A stretch of DNA of 64,000 nucleotides, from assembly GCF_963678635.1 (NCBI RefSeq), contig NC_087065.1, positions 32,859,679 through 32,923,678 of the forward strand, read 5' to 3'. Positions 24,284 through 35,959 of the stretch are shown piece by piece. A program made the position numbers and the translations under genes. The DNA comes from Symsagittifera roscoffensis. Its lineage: Eukaryota; Xenacoelomorpha; Acoela; Convolutidae. Position 1 is the stretch's first letter; every line of letters starts with the position of its first letter. The notes under the pieces were generated by a model, which saw nothing but the letters and a program-made list of their open reading frames with translations, was not told the DNA's origin and made no database searches.

Positions 24284-24693
24284 TGAGTTAGGACCGATGT
24301 GGTTAACTCATAGAGTAATTTCGGATAGGGTACACCGTCTGCTCGTCACGCTATCTTATTTTCGGCCGGATAGATTCGTCCAACTTCTTAGTCTAATACC
24401 GATCCTAATCTTACTCTTATACTTTCTAGTCTCAGGGTGTTTAACTAGTCTCTGCTAGGCTCAATAGATCTAGGGTATACTGGTTTATTGCGGCTGCTGA
24501 AGTTCTCTTGGAGAGGCAACTAATTTCTAAGTTAAATTCAAATCTCTCTGGTGCTGAAACCACAAGTAATTTCAGCACTTACAAATAAGTGGGTTGTTAG
24601 TTAGATGGATTATGATTGGTTAATATTAAATATTTTACAGTAGTAAAATATCCAATTTATCCAATTATAAATTGTAGTTTAGATCAGGTTCCA
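24284..24693 (-). repeat. 3' LTR (410 bp)
   Basis: On the minus strand it begins TGGAACCTGATC and ends CCTAACTCA, the mirrored TG...CA convention. It aligns end to end with 43472-43895 apart from about 8 substitutions and a 14-bp insertion (TAGGGTACACCGAA) present only in the 5' LTR. Just upstream in the sense direction is a short purine-rich run (GGATGGG), a weak polypurine-tract candidate. Confidence 0.95.
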
Positions 24694-26110
24694 CCCATCC
24701 GGGTTTTACAGAGTTTTTTAGAATTATCTTTCTGCAATTCAAAGGATGGATGATGAACGTTGGTATTTGGCGAACATCATATTCTTGTCCGGTTCCTCTT
24801 GTTAAAGAAGTTCCAGGACGCTGTAGGGACATACAATCGTTGCGTCGTCTTGTGACAACGACTGTGATCCCCAATGAAATCAATCTGATTTCAAAATGAT
24901 TTGCTATGACGGTTTTTTCTGTATTATGTAGAGAACTTGTTTTGTGTTCAACCTCGTCTGGGAATGGCGTGGAGATCGTGTGTGGAAGGGATGCCTCGTA
25001 ACTCGGATCTGCACGTATACTTGAACATCGAGGTGGTCATTGGTCTAGTTCAATGAAGTCCTTTTCGGCGAAGTCAAGTCGTACTCTAAATCCTTTGAGT
25101 TGTGATTGTGGACGGCATATCGGTTGTGATTAGCCATTCTTTGTTCGAGTGTGATGGGATCATCTTGTCTTTGGATGTTCGTCTTTGTTGTTGTGTGTTG
25201 ATCTATATATTGCAAGATATGATTTGTACTTTATAAAATTATGTTAGTTCGGTTTTTTAATCATGAATTTAGTTAGTTGTTTTCACAAAAGCATTTTGTT
25301 TTAGTTCGGTTATTTTGAAGAGTTACTCACCCTTGAGCACCTCTTATTAAAAATAGAAGTGTGGTCACAAAGCGTGGATGTAGCGCGGTGGGTTAGGCCG
25401 GCTATAGAGCATGCTCAGGACGTCCTCTCTGGTGGGTTAGGCCAGGAGTGGGTGTATGATTTCGTGCTGTTTCTGTGAGAGGTCCTGTTATGTGATAACG
25501 TTTTATGTTGGGTTTATGTTGGTCTTTCTTATGTTACTTTGGCTGTGTCCTTTTTTCAAAAATCAAATTGTTTTTGGTATGGGTTTGTCTTGCGATTTTT
25601 TTGTTTTTTATTATTTCTTTCTTAGACTTTATAATAGTCTTCAAAAGAATAAATTATCCAGTTTTAAACTGGGTTAATCTGGTTTGAGTACCGTTGGTTT
25701 TCTTTTCTTAGTCATGCTGTCATGCAGAATTCCTGTGCGATTGAATGAAAATTTCAAAAGGTTAGTACTGCATTTTCATTTTATCAATTTATTACATAGA
25801 ATTTCAATTTTACTGCGTTTGGGGGAAATTTTAAAGTTATAAATTTTCATCGTATTTAATTTTACTGCTTCATGGGAAAATAATTTATAAATTAATTTAC
25901 TACATTTGGTATTAATTTTATTACATTATTTTGTGCAAGATATTAATGAATTTTAAAAGAATTTTAACAAGTTCGTATTTTTATTTTTCTTTTCTGTTTT
26001 TGTAGGTTATCGTGGTATGAAGACTAGAAATGTAAATGAAACATGAATAAAGAATGGTTAGTACCAATTTAAATTTATTAGTGAAGTGTATTTTAAATTA
26101 TACTTACCTG
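24694..26110 (-). other. 3' non-coding region of the retroelement
   Basis: About 1.4 kb between the unknown 600-codon gene and the 3' LTR. No long minus-strand frame is seen. Near 25388-25450 there is a direct repeat of the word GGTGGGTTAGGCC. It may contain RNA export or packaging signals, but I can show none. Confidence 0.5.
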
Positions 26111-27922
26111 TTAATCGTCTGGGAAAAAGCCTTGGGGGAAGATGTCGTGTATCGTATCTGATGTTGTTAGTAATTTGGCTAGTATGCGAATGATGTTTTT
26201 AGTTTGGAGCAGTGGCCAAAGCAATTGAAGTGCTTTAATGGTTTTTAGTTCTTCGGTGCCTACTGCAAACTCGTAAGGTGTGTTTTGAATGAGGTTAAAT
26301 ATTTTGTGAATATATGTAGTATTGTGAATGAATTCTAATATTGGTATTTCTATTGGCTGGATAAATTCATGCGGGATAAGGAAGGGTCTGGATTCTTCGG
26401 CGTTCAAGGTCTTCGTGATGGGACAAAATATATACATTTGTGTAATCGGATCATAATTGCGGAGGATGCCGTGGAGGTTAGTATCCTTGATGCAATAAGT
26501 GAAATTAGGGAAAAATGGTGATGTGTATTTCGAGTTGAGAAACTGAAAACGATGGTGTGGTTGTCTTGATGGAGTATGCAAATCAAAATGATTTTGTATG
26601 AAGCGATAGTATGTATATGTGTGAGTCTGTTTAGTGCGTAACTTAATATCGTGGGAACAGTGCAAATCGCGTTCATGTGGTGCAAGGAAGTGAAAGGTTA
26701 GTGAAAATAACTGAAATTTGTCTTTGAAACTTTCGTAAGCTTGAATATCATTTAGTGCTTCAGAAATGATGTGATTATATTTTCTATCAAAAATATTAAG
26801 TGTGAATACATATGACGTTTTGATGAAAAATTTTTCTGTTAGTTGTGGGTTAGCGAAGCGATCTTCATCTAGAAATTGGTCTTGATCAGTTCGGATGATA
26901 TTATGGTCGTAATATTCTATTGTAAATTCGTTAGCTCGGGGTGCAGTGAATGTTTTTAATAATTTTTTATATCCTACATAAGTGAATTGTCTAGGTGTTA
27001 GTGTTGCGGTGAGTCTATATAACATATTTTTATTCTTTTCTGTGTCGTCATGAGTATTAGTTAGTGGAAGGCAAAGGGGATTAGTAAAATGATAATAAGT
27101 TGTCCAATGAAGTGTAGGCATTAAAACATGTTCATCTACGAAACTACGTGTGTCATTAGTGTCGTTAGGTGTATTTAATGTATATTGTGGAAATGAGGGC
27201 AAGGTGATTGCTAGAAAATCTTTCGTGTTGGTGTGTTGTGGGTGATTAATATATTCGCAGGCTGTTCCTGGTTTGGTCGGGAATGGTTGATTCGGGAATT
27301 TTCTTTTAAAAGTGCGATAAGCTAGGTTAGTGCTACTAGGTGTTTCGGTGGATGTGGATGATTGTGCTAATGATGCAGTGTAAGCTGAGGAGGGTGTAGG
27401 AGTAGGTGGGTTTGACGATTCTATCGTGGATGAAAGTTGATGTATAGTGAGGGTGATAGGGTGTATTAACTGTTGTTGTAGGGTAATAAAATTATCGAGT
27501 TCCTGGGAAGGTTGGGGGGTATCTGGAGAATTATTATATGATTGGTCGGAATGAAGTGGAGAGTAGGTTGGGGTCACTTGCGAAGCATAAGAAGGAGTGG
27601 AAACGGATGGGAGTGAATTATTTGATGGGATTGGTTGAAAAGGGGGTTTTGAAAAAACTGAGGAGTTGGTCTGAAAATTATTGGATGGAGATGGTTCGGA
27701 GTCTGCAAATTCGTCAGGGGTTTCTACATTAGGGTTATTAATTTGTGAGATAGATTATAAAACTGAAATATCTGAGTTAGTATCCGAATTCGTGCTTGAT
27801 GATATATTAATAATTGGAAAATCGGGTGGTGGGAAAGCAAAAAATGGGATTATTGGGATTGGAGTTTGGAGGTTGGCTGGGTGGGAATTTGAGCGGTGTA
27901 GGGATCCAAGTTGTCGGCTCAT
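26111..27922 (-). CDS. Unrecognised large ORF of the retroelement (about 603 codons, one internal stop)
   Basis: The minus-strand frame runs from ATG at 27922 to a stop at 26111 and is interrupted only by a TAA at 27757-27755. The stretch after the stop is 548 codons. The first third is low-complexity, rich in Ser, Thr, Pro and Asn and probably disordered. The last 350 residues look globular, with many aromatic and His residues, and include FTYVGYKKLLKTFTAPRANE, FQLFSLTFHFLAPHERDLHC and a C-terminal helical stretch LQLLWPLLQTKNIIRILAKL. No signal peptide, transmembrane segment, zinc knuckle or enzyme motif is visible. It is the last gene before the 3' LTR, downstream of the envelope-like region. 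Long conserved openness despite decay elsewhere argues that it was under selection until recently. I do not recognise the family. Confidence 0.7.
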
Positions 27923-28257
27923 CGTGGGCTAAAAAAAATGATTATTCTGAGACTAAAAAGCGGTAGTATGGGGTTAATATATAATTTTTTTGTATGTATT
28001 ATCATCTTGTGAATGATGTGTCATTATATGCTGTATGGGACTTTGTGATATATTTGGTCTAGAATTTGGGTTATTTGTTATTGCTAGGTTTCGGAAATTA
28101 TGTGGGACTAAAGATAATGGATGGTTATGTGGTAGGGGTGTCAAATGTGGTGCGGTAGGTGTTACTTCTATATTATTATGTTCTTCGTCGTAAGTGTTCT
28201 GTCTTGTCGCTATTTTTGTGTTATATTCTTTTATTTGTGCGTCTAGAAGAATTTTGT

Positions 28258-31130
28258 TTATTGATGATGAAAAAATTCAAAAAATCCTGCAAACAGTATG
28301 CGTGCTACACTTGCTTGTCTATTTACTTGTGTGTCTATAGCGCATGTGTTATAGATTCCTTTTAAGAGTGAAAAAAGAAATCCTATAATGTTAAACATTG
28401 CGTATAAGATAGTTAATTTTTCTAAGATGTAATAGGGCCATCCTAGAAAATCTAGAATTTCATTTTTTTAGGGTAACAAAGCTAAAAATATTTTAGGTGA
28501 AATATCTTGTGGTCTGTATTTTTCACCGTTTAGATATATATAGTCTTTAATGTCTTTAAAATATCCGCTATAATCTTGTGTATAAATATCTGCAAATCCT
28601 GCAGTTTCGGCAAGTTTTCTTAAATTTTGATCAATTGATTGTCTTTGTATAGTGTCCATTTGTGTTAATAATTCTTGGAATTGTTGTGTTCTGACGTGGT
28701 GTTGGATATCGGATTTAGAATATATTCCACTTGATTGTAAATCAATATTTGGATTACGAGCAATAGCTCTGATGCTTTCGGGTGAAAATTTTTTGAGTGA
28801 TTGCAATAACGTAGGGTATGGAGTAAGAAGATAATATTTATCTTCATCAGGATTCAATTGTACTACATTGTGGCTATTTTCTGATCCACATGGGACTGCG
28901 GTATCCCAAAATATGTTCGTCTTGAAAATGTGTCAACAAAATGTACTTTATTTTTATAGAATATAGTGATTCTTTTATAGCAGCGTTTAACTTCAAAAAG
29001 GTATAGTGGTGATACTTTTTTGCTACAAGTATAAAACCAAAAAATATTTCCTTCGTAGTCAAGAAAATTTGATCTATTTCCTGACAATAAGTATCCTGCG
29101 TAGGGTATTTTTAATACTGCTAGTGCGAGTGATTGTAGGATTTGTGTCCGTTCTAAGTCGCATAATTGGTGAAGTGTTTCTAATTCGGAGAGTGACATTT
29201 CTTGAAAAATGCGACTAATTGTATAGTCTAACTTCATATCTAAGTAAATATCATAGTGGATATTACCAAAATAAGTGTTATTCATTAGTGATAGTTCTTG
29301 TAAACGTGTACTTCTACTGTCACGTGGCTTTAGTTTTCCACCAGGTTGACCTGTGCTTTTTTGAAAGTTAACTGGTATGTATGATGTTCCTTCGTTTAGA
29401 GGGTGACCTGTGGCATAAGGGTCAAATTTTATTTTTCCAGTGGTCATGTCGAAACCTTTTTCGTATTCAACTAGTATTTCAGAAGATTTTTGTAAAGTGG
29501 GTTTCTGTATTTGCATCATGCAATTTCTGTTTCTTGGTATATTTGGACACGTGTTAATTTATTTTCTATATTATGGATATTTCTAAAATCAGTACTTTGT
29601 TTCCGTGATGGATTGACTTGTTCGTATGGAATTGATTCTATAAAAAAATTTTCGTGAAACTTTATCATTCGAGCATGAATTTTTGCTATTTGAAATGTTG
29701 TGCATGTATCTTCGGGGAACCAAACAATTGTTGCTTGTGCCCGTGTTGTAGGGTCACAATAACCTTGATCGTTTTTGCAAGGTAATCTAATTTCTTGATA
29801 GATCATTGTGTTGTCTTACAAATCTCGTGTGAGTTGTACTTTTTCGAGTTGTATTTTCCAATCGAAAAACATTATTTCTTGATATCCTTTATTTTTTGTG
29901 TCTGCTTTGCAGTTTGAGGGATTATTTATTCTAATGTGTGGTATCCAGTGTTTATCGTGTATGTCATAAGTTAATCTTCCGTGTGCGCCATTGTATGGGT
30001 ATTTTTCATCTAGTTTTATATGTCCTTGATATCTTTCAAGTTCTGCTTGATGTACAGAATCGGTAAAGATTTGAAAATATACTACTTTTCTGTCCGTGTT
30101 TTTATTTCTTGTGATGTTTAGTCTGAGTAATTTGTTTTTACAATAATCGGGATTTAGATGTAGAAGTCGTTTTATATTACTTTGGTAGAATGATTTGTGA
30201 TCATGTCGGTTTTTATTTCCATTTGAAACTTGTGAACAATGTACTTTCTTTTCGGAAAATGTTGCTGTAAATTTATATCCTGTGACTGTTGTTGCTCGGG
30301 CTTTTGAATACAGTGTCGCTATTACATTTTGTAGTTTCTATAGCTTGTGGTTCTGTTTCGCATTGTGATACTTGATTTATTGCATATTTGTATAGTGTTT
30401 TTTGTTCGTTTTCTTCACAATCGTTGTGTGTTACTAATAAATCCTGGGGTCCTGTGCGAGGAGAAGGGTTTGTGTTCTGATCGGAAAATAATAGAAATAG
30501 ATATGTTGAAATGTTAATATTTTTAGAATATACATGTGTATGATGATCCTGAGTATGGGTTATAAAATGTGATGTAACCAATTGTGTTTTTGGTATATCT
30601 GTCGTACTTATATATTTCTTCAGTTGTTATAAATGGTGGTGGTAGCGATTGAGCTGTTATATTGGATGAGTTTAATGGGTAAGGATGTTGAACAATATTA
30701 ATAAGTTTAATCGTGATTTCAAATTTTAATTGTAGACTATTTTGTTGGAGTATTTGGATGTTATGTTCACGAATGTCTTCGTGGATATCCTGTCTATATT
30801 GTAGTCTATTGAGTGCCCAACTGTGGAGTCGGTTACTTTCTTGATGATGTCCAAATAATGGTGGGGGTGCTGTGAATGTATTCCAAGCTAATCTTAAAGG
30901 GATATTTGTTGATTATTGTTTTCGATATCTAGCGTCGAGGTTATTTGGAAAATTTAGAGGGAAAGGCGTCGGTGAAATCTGGCTTATTGATGGTGTTGAT
31001 GGTAGTGATAATGTTTCTGGTAGTGATGATGATGTTGCGGTATCCGTAGAAATATCTATTGGGTCGTTTACTAAGTTTGGTTCACCTTGTGTAAATGAGT
31101 GCGTTGTCCAATATGGTAGTCGTGCTGTGA
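28258..31130 (-). pseudogene. Broken envelope-like glycoprotein gene (possible chuvirus-type)
   Basis: Minus-strand coding fragments in order: an open frame from about 31130 to 30550 with one internal TAA near 30933; a 102-codon piece (30581-30273) with spaced Cys; a 96-codon piece (29806-29516); a 218-codon piece (29519-28863); a 129-codon piece (28857-28468); then, after an in-frame TAA, a hydrophobic tail ending at 28258 that looks like a transmembrane segment plus short cytoplasmic tail. The 218-codon piece has SGNRSNF, then aromatic and Cys-containing strands, and the 129-codon piece has YYLLTPY and SSGIYSKSD. These resemble, from memory, the fusion glycoprotein of chuvirus-like negative-strand RNA viruses, also found captured in some retrotransposons. 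Position after integrase is the normal env slot. The gene is interrupted by several frame changes and stops. Similarity is inferred, not searched. Confidence 0.5.
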
Positions 31131-31176
31131 GATTGGGGGGGGGGGGGAGTTAAAGGGTTAATTTTCACATATTTGT

Positions 31177-31868
31177 TCAGATGTTGGTGTTTGTTGAACC
31201 TAAGTAATCTGAGGGTATACTTGAGGTGCTCCGTTGTGAAAGGAGTGGGGGTGTTTCTGGTAATGTACTATTTGGGTTTTCTGGAGTAATTGGTGTTGGT
31301 GATTGGGGTATGTCAAAATGAACTCGGGGGGTTTGAAAATTTCTATTTCGTCGTGGATGTATAATTTGTCTATTTATTTCAACTGTATTTTGATTTTGAC
31401 TAATGTTTCTTATTCTACTCAATTTTTGTGGTAATGTTGGGTATAAATTATATGTTGGTTCACTTAGCGGTGCCTGTCGCTGAACTGGTTCTAATGGTTC
31501 GGATAGGCGAGCGTGTCGTTCTTCAAAAGTGTATGGGTTATCTTGGAAAGAAATTCGCGTGATTTTTGGGGGTTTTGGGTAGTTGTAGGTATTGTCGGGT
31601 TTTCTTGGGATGATGTCGGTGAAGACTGATTTTGTGATTGTTGGTTAGCAATTTTTGAAAGTATTCTGATTGGTTTTTTCTTGTGGAAAAATTTATGTTT
31701 ATTGTAGTATTCTTCAAGGAAAAGAATTAAAAGGATTGTTGCTAAAGCGAATGTGATTATTCCCTTTTTTATACATTTGCACATTGTCAGTATTAGGGAT
31801 GATAAAATTGTTATAAGAATTACAAATAGTAAAAAAATATCTGTTCTACTAAAAATTGTTCGTATCAT
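31177..31868 (-). CDS. Membrane protein ORF of the retroelement, one frameshift
   Basis: ATG at 31868, immediately after the TAA of the preceding ORF with no spacer. The first 125 codons (to 31491) contain two hydrophobic segments near residues 10-30 and 35-51, separated by a Cys-Lys patch (CKCIKKG), followed by a polar tail rich in Ser, Gln and Pro. A one-base frame change near a T4 run at about 31520 joins this to a further polar stretch that stays open to 31177 (Pro/Ser/Thr-rich, many Asn). The whole would be a small two-pass membrane protein with a long, probably cytosolic, disordered tail. There is no cleavable signal peptide or glycoprotein-like Cys pattern. Function unknown; it could be an accessory membrane factor or a leader to the envelope region. 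Confidence 0.55.
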
Positions 31869-32108
31869 TTAAATAAACTTTGGGTTATCGTACCTGTGAA
31901 TATGGTCAATGATTCGGGAAAGTTGGAGATATATTTCAAATAGGGAGTAGAAAATTAAAAAAATGTTGCAAAAAATGACTAAAATTATTATAAAAGCTTC
32001 AAAGCTATCAAATAGAAATATGAATAAAAGTTTAAGTATTATGAAAAAGTTTATGAAAATGTTGAAAATTGTATTTTTAAAGATTTTGACTGATCGAGAG
32101 AAGAGCAT
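31869..32108 (-). CDS. Small hydrophobic protein of the retroelement (79 aa)
   Basis: ATG at 32108, stop TAA at 31871-31869 directly followed by the next ATG. Residues about 14-34 and 36-57 are strongly hydrophobic (IFINFFIILKLLFIFLF and AFIIILVIFCNIFLIFYSLF), leaving a short basic N-terminus and a polar C-terminus. This would be a two-pass membrane protein. It lies between the integrase tail and the envelope-like region. I do not recognise a family. The TAAATG junction with the next ORF suggests termination-reinitiation or co-expression. Confidence 0.55.
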   Translation of the reverse strand: MLFSRSVKIFKNTIFNIFINFFIILKLLFIFLFDSFEAFIIILVIFCNIFLIFYSLFEIYLQLSRIIDHIHRYDNPKFI

Positions 32109-32912
32109 TTAAGAAATGATTTCTTGGTCGAATATTTTTTTGTTGTTTGAGGCGATATTCAAGTGTGGTCGAGTTATTTATTGATTTTTTGACAAGTGGG
32201 TTGAATTTTGTGAAAAGTTGTTGGGGGCTAATTTTATGGTGTTCGGGAGGTCCTCTTTGCTTTGTTTTTTTTTGTCAGGTGATCTGGGGTATTTTTGAGA
32301 CTTTTGTACTTTAGGCCAAATTAATACGGTCGTATTTTTACTAAAGGCTAATTTACCATTTTTGGTTGGAGGGTTTTTGAGGTCTAAGTTGGGAAAATAT
32401 TGTTGATCTTTGCGTTATTAGATAAGGGAGGGTTATGATATTATGGTGGTATTTATTTTAGCTGTCATGTTTGAGCGGTTTGCTTATTTTTGACCTGGAG
32501 GTTGTAAAGTTATAGTTATAGATATGCCTGGAGTTTAATATCTTTCGTCTAATAGGTTGGTGTTATAGTTATAGAAGGTGACGGATTGAATGAGTCCTGT
32601 TGGCTGAATCTGAACTAAAATTGTTGCGTGTTTTGTTAGCATGTTATTTTGAAAAATGAAAGTTCAATATGATCCAGAGGTGCAAGGATTATCAATTTTA
32701 AAATTAAAGTTGTTTTTGAAATTCAATTTTCTTTAATATTTTAGATTGTGGAATGAATGTTTTTTTTAGTTTTTACGTGGTTGATTTCTAAGTCGTGATA
32801 ATTTTCTATGTTCTGATTTCTCTACTTGTTTTTGTGGTAGAATTTTTTCTATCATCTTCCTATTTTTTCTTTCTTTTTGAAGTATTTTTTGATCTGGCGT
32901 TTTTGTATTGTT
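32109..32912 (-). other. Spacer between integrase tail and membrane ORFs
   Basis: About 0.8 kb within the retroelement without a convincing minus-strand frame. Could hold a splice acceptor or other signal for the downstream genes, but none can be pinpointed from sequence alone. Confidence 0.4.
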
Positions 32913-34010
32913 TTAAGTTGTAGTTGGTTTTGTATTTTGTTTTTCATGATGAATGTTGTGTTGTTCATCTATTTCTTTTTCCGTAGGTGGATGATTTTGA
33001 ATAACTTTTAAACCTGTGAAAGAATATAATTGAGTTAATTTGCGTAGTGTGTACTCTTTTGGGTAGTAAGGCAATAGATTGTTTCAATGTTGAACAATTT
33101 CTTTTTGATTTGAATCGGTGAGTTTGTACGTTACGTCAGTTGGTTTGGCAATTATTTGGTATGGTCCTTTACGAAGCGGTTGTAATTTTTTAGAAATTCC
33201 TGTTTGTGTATTAAAGTTAGGTATTAAGACAAATGTTCCAATTTTTAATTCTGTGGCTGGTGTAAAGCGTGAATTAATTTGTTCGTTAAAGTTTTGCCTT
33301 TGTAACAATTTCTTTGTTACTTTTTGGTAAATTTCATTGTATTTTTTATTTCTATTTAAAATCCATTCGGTGTGTGTGCCGGAAGCTAATTTAAGGATTT
33401 GTGGGTGATAAAAATGATCTTCATCATGCGTGTGTAAATGTAGGTTATAACAAATTGAGTCTTTATTTGGTTGGAAGTAACCTTGTGCATTTTTATGAGA
33501 ATTTGCTGTAAACATAATTGGCTTAAGTGGCTTTTGATTAAAAACCATTTCGTATGGTGACATTCCTAGAGTTGTTGTGATTTGTGAATTATATGCTAAG
33601 GGAAACAATTTTACATCTGCTGACCATTCTGTGTATTTTGTATCATTTCCATTTATGATACATCTAAGATATTCTTGTAGTGAACGGTTCATACCTTCGA
33701 CTAAACCGTTTGTCCAAGGTGCATGAGATGTACGTGGTTTATGTTTGATGTTATTTAAGTGGCGTAGTGTGATGATTTCGTTATTTATGATTTCTGTACC
33801 GTTGTTTGTAACTAAGATTTCGGGTAATCCGAATTTAGCTATCCAGTGTTCATAAAGTCTCGTGTAAGAATAATAAGCATTACAATGTGGTACTGGGTTG
33901 AGTGCTACATAATGTGTAAATGCATCAACAATTACCATAATGTAGGAGTTTCCTTCAGAGGATGGTGAAATTGGTCCTTTTGTATCGAATGAAATACGGT
34001 GGTTAAAAAA
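32913..34010 (-). pseudogene. Integrase catalytic core and C-terminal domain
   Basis: The integrase inserts the cDNA into the host genome. The frame is open from about 34010; the ATG at 33938 is internal. The first catalytic Asp is in FDTKGP near 33985. The second, expected at residue 45 of the stretch starting at 33938, is Asn (VTNNGTE instead of the family's TDxGTE). The Glu follows 35 residues later (NGLVEGMNRS, residue 81), the usual D(35)E spacing. The C-terminal GPY-type motif is visible (LRKGPYQIIAK). An in-frame TGA at 33086-33084 precedes a tail (LLPYYPKEYTLRKL) that stays open to 32913. With one catalytic Asp replaced and a premature stop, this copy should be inactive. Confidence 0.9.
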
Positions 34011-34042
34011 TAAACTTTGTCTTGTAAAATCTTGTTTTTCTG

Positions 34043-34228
34043 CTATTTTTTTTTATTTGGATAAGGTTTGTTCAATTGACATATTATACAATCATTGCAC
34101 AATACTTTTATCCAAATTGGGGCATTTGGGAAATAAAAATTTTGTGCGAAGTTCGAGTATGTTTTTTCTGATCCTGAGTGTTCTTTTGTATTTTGTGTAT
34201 GGGAAATGTTAAAAGCTATTAATATCAT
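34043..34228 (-). pseudogene. Integrase N-terminal HHCC zinc-binding domain
   Basis: Shows the His pair in SHTQNTKEHSGSEKTY and the Cys pair in CNDCIICQLNKP, spaced as in retroelement integrases. The frame ends at an A9 run (about 34047-34055); the catalytic core continues one base out of frame after that run. Confidence 0.88.
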
Positions 34229-34398
34229 ACTTAACGGAAGACAGGGAACTCTAGAATCATTTAATTGATATTCTAGAAGATCTGTATTTTCATTAATTGC
34301 TGTGTTAATAAATTTTCGAAAATATCGGAGGAGTGTTTTATTTCCTAAAATTGTGGTATCTGCTTTTACGGGCTTAGTTTCGTATTTGTGCCATGATT

Positions 34399-34977
34399 TT
34401 AATTGTCTAATTGCTCTGGATCGAGATTTTGATATTGTTTTAAGAGTTCAAGTGTAATTTTATCTGTTGGAGGGAGAAAAATATTTTCAATTTCCAGTTT
34501 TGATAGGGGAATTGTGTCAAGTGGGTCATGAAGGTCAAAAACTTGATTTATCGTGTATTTTGAATCATTTGTTTGTGGTCCTGATAAATTTATTTTATCA
34601 GTTAAATTTTCTTTTTCAATTAATGGGAAAAAGTTTTTTTTATGAGAGTGGTGTTTTATTCTTTTTTGTTGGGTGTTATTTTTTAACCATTGTGAGTATG
34701 GAATTGGTTTGAAAGTTGAGGTTCCTAGTAGATCAACTTCGTAGTGATTATTTTGGCAATCTAAGTAAAGTGGAAAATATTGTAGGTTATTTATTTGTGA
34801 TTGATCAATGTCAGTTTTTACTAAATATTTGCATTCTAGTCGGGGTGATGTTTTGTCTTTTGCAAGGTAAAATTTTATATTTTTTGGTATTTTAAATGTA
34901 GTTTTTCGTGTGAGTAATTTAGGTGGTGTATTTCGACTTAATGTATCTGGTAATGCAAGATTTTTCCTGCTGTCCAA
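34399..34977 (-). pseudogene. RNase H to integrase connection region
   Basis: Starts with ALPDTLSRNTPP, the conserved end of the retroelement RNase H domain, then about 170 residues of linker without clear motifs. It is out of frame with the preceding RNase H by one base at an A5 run near 34962. 34229-34398 between this and the HHCC domain is coding-like but frame-broken. Confidence 0.8.
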
Positions 34978-35486
34978 ACTATATGTGAGTTTGGAAATTT
35001 CATTAGAGTTAATTGAAATCTATAAACTCTATGATTTGGATTTGACTTTTGTGTAAAAAGAAAAATGATTGGTTTATGATCTGTGAACAGAACTGTTGGA
35101 TGTTTTGATCCAAGTATCAGAAATTCATATTCTGTAAGTGTATAAGTTATAGCTGTACATTCTCTCATTAGATTTGAGAGTCGTAGCTCTGCTTGAGTGA
35201 ATAATCGGGAATTTGCTGATATAAAATTCATTTTATTTGTACCACTATGTGATTGTAGTAACCCTGCGCCAATGCCAAAACTTGAAGCATCGCACATTGC
35301 ATAGAATGGTTGATTTGGATCTGGAATTGTGTTTGAAATTTGTTCAGTTAAAAGTTTTTTAATTTCTTCAAATCGTGTTTGATGTTCAGTGGTCCATTCA
35401 AAATTATTTTGTTGTCTGAGGATATTATAGAACGGTCTTAAGTATAATTGCATTTTATAAACGTACTTGCTTAAAAAATTTAACAT
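34938..35486 (-). pseudogene. RT thumb/connection and RNase H domain
   Basis: Begins with LNFLSKYVYKMQLYLRPFY, the end of the RT connection, then FEWTTEHQTRFEEIK typical of Ty3/gypsy elements. RNase H catalytic residues are visible: Asp in YAMCDASSFGIG, Glu in LMRECTAI and Asp in VLFTDHKP. RNase H removes the RNA strand of the RNA:DNA hybrid during reverse transcription. Separated from the RT core by a one-base frame change at an A9 run at about 35504-35512. Confidence 0.92.
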
Positions 35487-35959
35487 TCCAAGGAATTCTT
35501 GGATTTTTTTTTGTTTGTTGGTGGCTGAAGTTTTTGAATAGCATCAATGCGTGATTTTAAAGGAGTGATTGTGTTTCGTTCAATTTTATGTCCTAAAAAT
35601 TTAACTCTTGTTAGAAAGAAGTGTGATTTATTGGGAGCGGCCTTCAGATTTTTGTTCTGAAGTATTTTATGATAGTGTTCTAAAACTGTAAACATTTTTT
35701 CTTTGGTTTGTGATTGCATAAAAACATCATCTAAATAGGGGATTGCGTTTTTCTTGAGTATTAGTGGTTTAAAAATTTTACTCATTAAAGCTGAAAATGC
35801 TGCTGGTCCTATGGATATTCCACAGAATAAGCGATTAAATTCATTTTGTTGATTTCCAATAACAAATTGTGTTAAACGTCGTGATTGTTCATCTAGTGGC
35901 TTTTGATTGTATGCACTATTCATATCTGCGGTTGTAAAGTATTTTCCATTTATCTTTGT
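35480..35959 (-). pseudogene. Reverse transcriptase core (palm with YLDD)
   Basis: The frame is the same as the upstream RT fragment but separated by TAA at 35962-35960. It contains the TADM motif with the first catalytic Asp near 35933, the SIGPAAFSALMSK stretch, and the catalytic PYLDDVF (YLDD at residues 63-66 counted from the ATG at 35923), then KSHFFLTRVKFLGH typical of the RT thumb boundary. The tandem duplication breakpoint (35588) cuts this domain just after FLGH. Confidence 0.95.
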
